DNA of 30,449 nucleotides from Oppiella nova (lineage: Eukaryota > Arthropoda > Arachnida > Sarcoptiformes > Oppiidae), in assembly GCA_905397405.1 (NCBI GenBank), contig CAJPVJ010000248.1, forward strand, positions 1 through 30,449. The letters run 5' to 3'. Made by a program: the position numbers and the translations under genes. Below the pieces are notes generated by a model that saw nothing but the letters and a program-made list of their open reading frames with translations, did not search any database and was not told the origin of the DNA. Below are positions 22,492 to 30,449 of the stretch, piece by piece. Numbering within the stretch: the stretch's first letter is position 1; each line of letters begins with the position of its first letter.

Positions 22492-24189
22492 TCACTTCGG
22501 TACAAACGGGTGCATCGATACAGCCGACGACGCCGAGTGGCTCACAAGCATTGCTGTAATCAAATCATAAGTCAATTAGTTATAGAGTATGGCGTATAGC
22601 AGGCAACACACAAATCATAGACAATCAGTCACTCAAACACAACTAAATTGTGCCAAACATTGACAGTTTAGTACATAGGGCGAGTCCCTGAGCATCTAAA
22701 TTCATAGAGTATACGATAGGGTGTGAATCAAATGTGATAAGCAGGTGATAATGTTAGAGGAAATCATTGAATCACTTGTGACTGCAATTCAATGGTTCAT
22801 CACTTTAATGAGATTTAATCGCTCATCTGAATCACTGATTATTTAATGGCTGTCTTGTTATAACTCATGAGTCATACCATCACATGCTATAAGAGAGATG
22901 TGATTGCGATTGTTTCCAATTCGGTGTCACTAAAGGTAACATAAATTCAGTTTCAATTAAGGCATGTCTTAAGGCCTACGACTGGAGTCTTCATAACAGA
23001 GTCAACGACTTTGCATTCAAACTGTGGTCGCATTCACTCGAATGAACACAGAGATTGAGCACAACTTACCGCTATAAGGATCGTAGATGGGATACCCGAC
23101 CCCCACATGGGTGTGGTGGTGGGTATGCAGGTGTCTCTGGGGAGGGGGTGACCGCTGCCGGTCGCCTGACTTTATATCACTGGCGTCTTCTTTTGTGGGA
23201 CTCGAGAGAGCAGAACATTCAGAGATAGCCGAACCCATGGATTTAGTGGAGGGCACCGCCAGACTACCCGGTGGTACCGCTTTAGACGAGGACTGCAGGT
23301 GATGGGGACTTGTGTTGGATGTGGCCGTCGGGGATATTATAGCTCTTTCCTGGAGTTCATGTATTTTATGAGTTCCAAAGTGTGACACGGGATGCATTAG
23401 ATCCACATTCTTAGGATTCGGTGCATTTGAATGCATTTTAGACACTAAAGGGTCATTCGGAGGGTTAATGGGTGGCGCACCCGGTATATCCATCGATCCA
23501 ATGGGACTGGGAGGTGCCACAGGAGACAAATGGTAACGCAATTGTGGGGGAAGGTATTGTTGTGAATAGGGGTTTCCCATCATTACGGGACTCATAGAGC
23601 CGGCCCTAAACATTGGGTGCGAGTGATCGAAGGGTGAGAAGTGTGGCGCTAAGTACGAGGGGTTGAAATAATAGCCATTTGTAGGCGGAGGCGGCGGTCC
23701 AGTCGTTTCCATTGTAGGCTTTACGCCCTCCTCTTTGAGCTTAATTTTGCTTTTGTCGTCCTTTTCATCATTTGATTTGTCTTTTTTGAGACTGTCTTTA
23801 GGTTTAGGACTAGAGAGTGATGGAGAGGTCGAGTGCTTATGACTGGAACTCGAAGCTGAAGACTTTGACGGATCACTCTTTGAGCGATTAATACCGTCTT
23901 TGAGTAGAGGCGGCGGACCGACGGCTGCACCCGAATGAGAGTCGATGTCTGATTTGGTCTGATGTTCGATCAAACTGTCCATAAAATAGCGTTTCGAGTG
24001 ATCGCTGTGTCTGTTGTCAAACATCGGACCAAATGAAGCCGACGACAGGTTTGCATGAGTTGTTTGACTCGAGTGTCTATTCTTGATATTTTGTGCATCC
24101 ATTTGGGACTTGAGTTCAATGTTTTCCTTAAGAATTTGTCGGTTTTCGCTTTGTTTGTCTTTAATGTTAGTAGCAAGAACATATAATTT
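22492..24189 (-). CDS. sbb: Scribbler/brakeless (ZNF608/609) C-terminal part, partial
   Basis: Two exons: 23070-24189 (acceptor AAATCAG, donor GCG/GTAAGT) and 22492-22553 (acceptor ATTACAG, stop TGA), joined in phase 1 across a 516-nt intron. The large exon starts as an internal exon in frame (KLYVLATNIKDKQSENRQIL, then KENIELKSQM), probably helical. It continues with a Ser/Pro/Lys-rich region, then GYYFNPSYLAPHFSPF and FRAGSMSPVMMGNPYSQQYL, the element HKIHELQERA, and RSPPPQRHLHTHHHTH before YPIYDPYSG. The last exon adds AMLVSHSASSAVSMHPFVPK and stop. This order (YxxxYxP motifs, His-rich LGY-like stretch, short final exon) is that of the ZNF608/609 and scribbler C-terminus. Arthropods usually have one such gene, whose N-terminal part lies in the opposite orientation from about 25720. 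So this part has no upstream exon on its own strand in this window. It is either a separated half, a duplicate, or a misassembly. Confidence 0.8.
22554..23069 (-). other. Last intron of the scribbler C-terminal part
   Basis: 516 nt, donor GTAAGT, acceptor ATTACAG. No nested feature seen. It is longer than most introns of the window but similar to the other scribbler intron (27102-27674). Confidence 0.75.
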
Positions 24190-24882
24190 CTGATTTATAA
24201 TTTAGTGCATAATATATTTAGCACGTAAGAATGTACACTGTATATATATGAGCATGCACACTTGTGTGTGAGTTATCAATGAGTTTTTCATGAATAGTGA
24301 ATATTTAAATATGGATTTGTGCATGATGAATTGATGAATATGATGACCAATACTTGTAATGATGAACATGTTTTGGTGAATATGTATAGAATAATGTAAA
24401 TGATATATAGTTTGATGATAATTGTATGAATAGAATATTCCTTATGGCTATACATATGATAGTGTTCATGAATGGAGCTCATGTTCATTACATGGCTTTC
24501 TGTATGAAAGGATTGAGTGTTCAGGAGTGGTGTCTCAATGGTCCCAATGTTCAGACGACTACAGCAAACATTAGCTACTGTTCCCTCTCTACTCAAGTGA
24601 TGTCTTGCAAAGTACTCCGTGAATTCGGATTCTGAACAAAAGCACAGTTTGTTTACGTTTTATCACATGTTTTTGAAAGAGAAATCATCGACCAATCAAA
24701 CGCCGACTTTTGCAAAACTAGACATACGATTGGCGCACAAACTCTCATATATTGCACTATTCATGAAAAACTCATTGATAACTCACACACAAGTGTGCAT
24801 GCTCATATATATACAGTGTACATTCTTACGTGCTAAATATATTATGCACTAAATTATAAATCAGAAATTATATGTTCTTGCT
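24172..24882. repeat. Perfect 128-bp inverted repeat with 455-bp spacer
   Basis: Left arm 24172-24299 and right arm 24755-24882 are exact reverse complements over 128 bp. Bases flanking both ends break the match at once. The left arm contains the splice acceptor and first 18 coding bases of the scribbler C-terminal exon (24172-24189); the right arm therefore carries a copy of them on the plus strand. No target-site duplication is evident at the outer ends. The spacer (24300-24754) has open frames on both strands but no recognisable protein. It is placed exactly where the scribbler parts flip orientation. Confidence 0.95.
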
Positions 24883-25682
24883 CAGATAATTGACAATCAG
24901 ATAAACAATAGCATAATAATGAGTGACATTCAGCACAAACAGAGTCATTGATACAAACCTGCTCACAAGTTTGTTTCCCCAACATGACATGCAGTGCACT
25001 GGGTGTCTATATTACACTACAGTATAGGCTAGTTATAGGAGTCGTATGTTTTGGTCTTATTTAGTAAATTGTGGTCAGATTTGCGGGTGTAATGGGATGT
25101 TCGTGATGGGTGTTCGTAGTGGTCATATGGTGTGTGTGCGTGAGTGCGTTGATGTGCGTGTGTGAGGGTCGGGGTTCGTGGTCGTTCGCTCGCTCATGTA
25201 GGGTCAGTGTAAGTAAGCATTGGATACAATACGGAGTATTCATTGTTCTCAATGCAGAGTCTATGCGAGCATTTGCGGCCATTTTTGGCTATACAAGCGT
25301 TCAATTCGTGGAGGGGTTAGCACTCGTATGCACTTCGGGAGGGCCCACACACCACACACACCTAACACTGCGAACCCCCGTTAGGGTCATCACACGGACA
25401 TGCATTGCATTCACTGAGTACGCACTCAGTGGACACCACCCGAGACACGAGTGCCGCATGAGATGAGAAGTGATTGTGTTATCGAGCAGTGATTGTCTGC
25501 ACATCGGATCCATTGGCGGTGACATTGGCAGTGATTAACTGATTGATGCGTGTGTTGACTGCGAGTGTGACCATTGAGTGCATTGAGCCTGACCGCTACA
25601 CAACGTCCTCACCAGTGGAGCACTATCCGCTGGTGTTCTCTGTAGTTACTTTCTCTCGCGGCGTTTCCTACCGGTGGCCTAA
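24883..25682. promoter_or_regulatory. Presumed 5' region of the scribbler N-terminal part
   Basis: 800 bp upstream of the first recognisable plus-strand scribbler coding exon. From about 25085 to 25680 the composition changes to G/T- then C/G-richer DNA with several CpGs, unlike the AT-rich intergenic DNA elsewhere, which fits a 5' UTR or promoter. No start codon could be tied to the downstream reading frame. Open frames at 25061-25525 on both strands overlap and look non-coding. Confidence 0.45.
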
Positions 25683-25719
25683 GCCCACCGACATCTGGTG
25701 CTGGTGTTGGTGAGATCAG

Positions 25720-28700
25720 CTGATACTGAGGCCATCGCACCCCTTCCCAACACACCCACCGCTACTCCAGCCGACAGTCCCACCACTGCTGCGTCCGTCG
25801 CACCCAATCCCTGTCCCCATAAGACGAGCCCTTCGTCGTCGCAGACACTGACCAGTCGTCCCATTAATCCCAACAATACTAACCTCAAGAATTGCGGATC
25901 AAATACATCGACAGCGGCTCATCCGAGCACCTCTTCATCCAATCCAAGCGCTACTAATTTCGACGACGACTACAACGAATGGGAACTCGGAATCGGAGAC
26001 CTTATCATTGATTTGGATGCAGACATCGAGAGACAGACCAACGACAAGAGTGGTCCGGCTAACGGTTCCGCTATAAGTGTGACAAACAATAAAACTATTG
26101 AAACTAATTGTGAATCTGTGAGCGGATTATCTAATCTAATAGACAACAGTAGATCTGAATCGACATCCAGTGCCACGACAGCCATGTCTGCTAACTCTAA
26201 GTCGTCTCGAGTAGGACTGACCAGTGGAGCACCCATTGGTTCATCGAGTTTGTCGACATCAGTAGTGTCCCCATCACACCATCACCACCACCATCATCAT
26301 CACCACCACAACCATCACTCGAGCGGGTCGTCGACCAACTCATCCTCGTCTTCATCGTCATCGACCTCTTCGAGCTCTTCAGTGTCGACGCCATCGGTGG
26401 TGACGTCAAGTGTGGAGCACTCGGCGACTGTTGACAAAGGACTCAAAATGAAGATTAAGCGCAAAAACATTGGCGGAAAGTCTTATGAAGCGAAACACGA
26501 GATCGTGTCCTCTGACACGAGCGCCAAGTACTCGACTTTGGGTCAGTCGAGCACTGGCTCTACGGGTGACCACAACCAGGGTATGTCTTCAGCCAATTCG
26601 TGCACATCTGTGATCTCTCCGTTATGTTCGACGTCTGACTCTAAGTCAACCAAACATTCAAATAAAGGAAGGAGTGGTAGTCATAGAGACAAAAAGGATA
26701 AGAATAGAGATAAGGATAAGACGAGTAGTGGTTCCAACACCAGTGCAAACACTAGTGGAACCGATAAAAGCAATTCCACTTCTTTGACGACCAAAATCTC
26801 GTCCAAACCTAGTATTGCATCGAATGAAGTGAACGGCTCTGTTGTCAACGCAAAGGCCGCCACTGATTGCCAAACGGCTACACAATCGTCAACTCAGTCT
26901 TCAACCAATTCGACCACAAATCTCAACACAAGTTCTTCGATCTCAAGACTCGCTCCTTCTTCAACGGTCACATCGATGTCTTCGAGCACTTTAACGTTGA
27001 AATATTCGTCGCCGTCTCTCAACCCAACTGTGATCTTAAGAACTGATGAGTTGACCAAAAATATGGCGTCGCCTCACAAGAAGATTAAACTCGACACCAA
27101 AGTAAGACTCATTAACCCTATATTGCAATGAATGTCAGGTTGGGGTCACCCTCTGGGCTATAGACTGGGAAGGGAAGGGAGGTTTTACATAAATATGCCT
27201 TAAATGGTAGTTAACCTTAGAGGCACCCCTTGATAACACCCCCACTTGTGTGGCACACCATTTGAGAGCTCTTATCATAAGAAAAATTAGTTACAATTAC
27301 CGTAAATTTTAATTATTGAATTGGATACATGGATACAGTACATGACAACCAAAATGGTGACAGTCATTGAGATTTAACTGTATTTAAGAGCTCACCATAC
27401 GGTATATGACACAATAGGGCGTGTCATCAATAATGACCACCTGATTATAGTTAAGCAGATAATGAGTATTTCGGTCATTATTGTGGTTAACTAATACTTT
27501 ACCAACATTTTGATCACATACTGATGGCCACGCTTGACGTGAGACACGACAAAAGATAAGTTTTTCGTCTGGATAAAAGTGACAAGCGATTTAATATAGC
27601 TTAATTTATTTTTAGTTTTGTTTATTTCAATATATGAATGGAAACTAATTTTTGACGAAACAATTGTTTATTAGTGCGAAGAGAGCATATCTGCCACACG
27701 AGATACGGGCACGTCGACCAGCATTGGCACCATTACCGAACCCGACTGCTTGGGTCCCTGTGAACCGGGCACTAGTGTCACGTTAGAGGGAATTGTATGG
27801 CAAGAGACTGAAGGAGGTATTTGCTTGTCATTGATGTGCATTGTGTTGAATGAACCACTAATTGATTGCTTGTGACACTACTGCAGGTGTACTGGTAGTG
27901 AACGTGACGTGGAGGGGCAAGACATATGTGGGAACACTGTTGGACTGCACTAAACACGATTGGGCGCCTCCGAGGTTCTGTGAGTCGCCCACCAGTGATA
28001 TAATTGATTATGAAATGGTTGTAAAACTAGTGTATGACTACCGGTGCGAACTGCACTCTGTGCTGTTTTCTATTCAAAAAGCAGACCTATTTTCACTGTT
28101 CGCTAAATTATATCGAATTAAATAAAAATTTTTCGTTTATTTCAATATATGAATGGAAACTAATTTTTGACGAAACATTTGTTTATTAGTGCGAAGAGAG
28201 CATATCTGCCACACGAGATACGGGCACATCGACCAGCATTGGCACCATTACGGAACCCGACTGCTTGGGTCCCTGTGAACCGGGCACTAGTGTCACGTTA
28301 GAGGGAATTGTATGGCAAGAGACTGAAGGAGGTATTTGCTTGTCATTGATGTGCATTGTGTTGAATTAACCACTAATTGATTGCTTGTTTGTGATGACGT
28401 CCACATGACCATCACTTGCACTGCACCTCCCCGTTCTGTATACACCCTTGTGACAACCTGACGTGATTTGTGCTAACCCGCGGAGGCTCCAAGACACTCA
28501 GCGGGTGGTCACTATAGGAGTCGAAGAACAATAAGAACAGTCGAGCAAAGCGCTCGCGGACTGCAAACACCAGTAATGACACGACGGCTGACAGCCGTTC
28601 CGTTCAGAGCAAACTCCGCAACGGAAAGGGTCGCAGAACAGCTAATTCGGGGTTCACTGTACCGGCCAGTCCTGTCAAGAGTGACAGCAGTGCCACATCC

Positions 28701-30449
28701 AGTTCCAAAAGGAAGGGCAGACCATCCGATCTGGAGTTGAGTCCAGTTAACGAAAACTTTAATAATAGTAATAATATTAAAGGAAACAAAAGAAATAGAT
28801 CTCAAACACGCAATACTTCGGCGTCGAGTACTTCCAGCGAACCCAACACTCCTGTGGCTCAGCCCTCTTCCCCCGTTCTCATCGAATGCCCGGAACCTAA
28901 TTGTAGCAAAAAGTATAAGCATATCAATGGTCTTAAGTATCATCAGACACACGCCCACTGCCACGACTCCAACGCCACCTCAGCCAAGGATACGTCGGCC
29001 ATCACTTCAGACAATGAGGACAACAATCTCGACACAACGAGTCTGCCCTCCAGTCCTAACAGACAGTCCATTGGTGAAGACATGGCGCCAGAACTGAGTG
29101 ACAACTTATCGGCATTGGCCTCAATTGCCATCGAATCTAATGATGTGTTAAAAAGTGATTCCAAGGCTATCAGTCTTAGCGACAATTGCGATAAAATGCG
29201 TTCGGTTTCACCAAATGTACAGACTTTGACCACCAGTTCTGCCAATGGAGGTACTGGTGTGACCCCTCCCACCGGCGTTATCGCCACTACCTCTGCGACG
29301 AGCAGTCCTTCCCTCGCGAACAGTGCCAACACATTCCTAGTCTCCAACCCATCGTCTTATCTCATCGATCACAACATCAAAGTCGACACCACTTTAAGCG
29401 ACACTAAAAACAAATGTTCGGCACCGGGACTAACACTCACTATGAGACCATTGGTTCCAATGCCCAGTGGTATTAACAGCGCAATGATCGCCGCCTCCGC
29501 TAACCTGAAACCCATTCAACCGAAGCCCACAATTCTGGGCGAACCCAACACTATTAACCCATCTCTCGAGGGATTAAAGAAAGAGAAATCAAAACACAAA
29601 AAGAAGAGCAAAGATAAAGATCGCGACCGCGAGAGGGATAAAGACAGAGATAAAGACAAGAAGTCTGCGAACGATAATTCGGTGTCTATTTTGAGTAATA
29701 CTTCTATTTCTGGCACAAAATTTGCGACAAAATCCGAAGAATTAGCCAAAACTGATGGCGAAGAAAATGATGTGAAACTTATTGGTTCATTGGAAGCACC
29801 GGTAGCTAAGGATGTGTACTCAAGTGGTGATATAGTGAATACATCGACGTCTAGACCACTGAACTTCGACCTCTCTTACAAAAGCGTGAATTCCCCGAAC
29901 AGTTCCCTAATTCGTTCAAATGTGTGCGAATCGGACTCAACGGACAATAAGGTGGGCGCAGGCGATGCCTCAATAGAGAACGTGCGGAGTCCGGCCTATT
30001 CGGACATATCGGACGCTAATGACACGACTCCTCCCATGGAAACCACAGAAATGGAAACGACTGATAAACCCGAAGACAACCTTTCCGTCGAGAATCCAAG
30101 TCTTGATATATCGAACCAAAGTTCGCCGAACTTTCGTCTCTACCCGTACTTCAATCAAAGCCAATACCTGATGCCCGTCAGTGCTTCCAACCCTTCAGAC
30201 CCTCAGCGGCCGTCCTCTGGTCTTCAGGACAGCAATAAGAACAACGAACCAGAGTTTAGTCGATCGGTCGGTGCAAAGCGACCCCGAGTGAACTCCGACC
30301 AAAGCGACAAAAGCCGATCAGAAGACTCCATGTCTAACGCGAAGAGCATTTCCGACTCATCGCCACTGCCATCGAACAGTCCTCCAGAAAATATGCAGGA
30401 TTTCGCGTCAGTCACTCAGAGCTACCCCTATGCCGTCGCTTATATGCAA
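25720..30449 (+). CDS. sbb: Scribbler/brakeless (ZNF608/609) N-terminal and zinc-finger part, partial
   Basis: Exons: about 25720-27101, 27675-27816, 27887-28017 (or 28029) and 28518 to the window end. In the family this is a nuclear transcriptional co-repressor. Exon 1 has the N-terminal signature [20 protein letters not shown], then a Ser/Thr-rich region with an 11-His run and KLDTK at its end. Exon 2 reads [27 protein letters not shown]. Exon 3 reads [37 protein letters not shown]; both are near-invariant in ZNF609. Exon 4 has KRSR, the single C2H2 finger [24 protein letters not shown] (TGC at 28887), [15 protein letters not shown], a lysine/arginine-rich run and [10 protein letters not shown]. 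It stays open for 644 codons to the edge. Exon 1 has no in-frame ATG before its signature, and a TAA lies in frame at 25680-25682. So it is probably entered by splicing at CAG/25720 (or AAG/25684) from an unidentified start exon. Exon 2 is duplicated downstream. Confidence 0.85.
26277..26328 (+). repeat. CAC/CAT tract coding a poly-His run
   Basis: In-frame trinucleotide-like tract giving 11 consecutive His, then Asn-His-His, within the disordered N-terminal region of the scribbler part, followed by a poly-Ser stretch. Low-complexity coding sequence; no separate function is visible. Confidence 0.9.
27102..27674 (+). other. Scribbler intron 1
   Basis: 573 nt between donor AAA/gtaaga and acceptor ttattag, both phase 0. 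AT-rich, with no gene seen; its last 59 bases belong to the left copy of the tandem exon duplication. Confidence 0.75.
27616..28388 (+). repeat. Tandem duplication of scribbler exon 2 with its flanks
   Basis: Positions 27616-27873 and 28131-28388 match over 258 bp at an offset of 515, with about five substitutions (about 98% identity). Each copy holds the complete 142-nt exon 2 (27675-27816 and 28190-28331), its acceptor and its donor. The two coding differences are synonymous (ACG/ACA Thr and ACC/ACG Thr). Exon 3 lies between the copies and is not repeated. Confidence 0.95.
28190..28331 (+). pseudogene. Second copy of scribbler exon 2, out of phase with exon 4
   Basis: This copy codes the same residues as exon 2 and keeps both splice sites. 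Exon 2 ends in phase 1 but exon 4 (28518) can only be entered in phase 0, because a TAG lies in frame directly before it. Inclusion between exon 3 and exon 4 would therefore shift the frame. It is probably skipped, or it marks a transcript that is degraded. Confidence 0.7.

Noticed and set aside
24426-24635. 69-residue frame in the spacer of the 128-bp inverted repeat
   Set aside because: No transposase or other recognisable motif, and an equally long frame exists on the other strand; chance open frames are likely.
24172-24882. Calling the inverted repeat a DNA transposon with terminal inverted repeats
   Set aside because: No target-site duplication, no transposase, and one arm overlaps a coding exon start, so element ends cannot be asserted.
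28512-28964. 150-residue minus-strand frame
   Set aside because: It is antisense to the scribbler exon with the zinc finger, which is supported by clear family motifs and a 644-codon open frame.

Overview
This is an animal nuclear window, most likely from an arthropod and plausibly an acariform mite. The evidence is spliced genes with very short introns (mostly 54-71 nt), AT-rich intergenic DNA, a presenilin with the insect-style catalytic motif WDLIAVL, and recognisable arthropod-type copies of ARID2/Bap170, MSL3 and scribbler (sbb, ZNF608/609). The species cannot be fixed from the sequence. I saw no rRNA, tRNA, CRISPR array, virus-like element or autonomous transposon.

Layout from left to right. 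1-354 (-) is the 5' end of phosphorylase kinase beta, running off the window. 950-1204 is an exact 127-bp sequence present twice in tandem. 1349-2707 (-) is an uninterrupted presenilin. 3283-4432 (-) is a seven-exon delta-COP that stops before the mu-homology domain. 6329-13337 (+) is a ten-exon ARID2/Bap170 whose 2.2-kb fourth intron holds a 158-bp inverted repeat. 13628-14443 (-) is a five-finger C2H2 protein. 15985-17049 (+) is GOLPH3. 17703-19292 (-) is an adaptor with a FYB/PRAM1-type SH3 domain. 19883-21005 (+) is MSL3.

The right third is the most unusual part. The N-terminal and zinc-finger portion of scribbler lies on the plus strand (about 25720 to the window end). The C-terminal portion of the same kind of protein lies on the minus strand immediately to its left (22492-24189). 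Between them sits a perfect 128-bp inverted repeat around a 455-bp spacer. Inside the plus-strand part, one conserved coding exon is duplicated in tandem (27675-27816 and 28190-28331) at about 98% identity. The second copy cannot be spliced in without breaking the frame. A real rearrangement and an assembly misjoin are both possible.

The genes are ordinary housekeeping or regulatory genes and do not form one pathway. Three are chromatin or transcription factors (ARID2 in SWI/SNF-PBAF, MSL3 in the MSL acetyltransferase complex, scribbler as a co-repressor). Three act in the secretory or membrane system (delta-COP, GOLPH3, presenilin). Exon coordinates were read by hand from splice-site consensus, frame continuity and remembered family sequence; no alignment was run.
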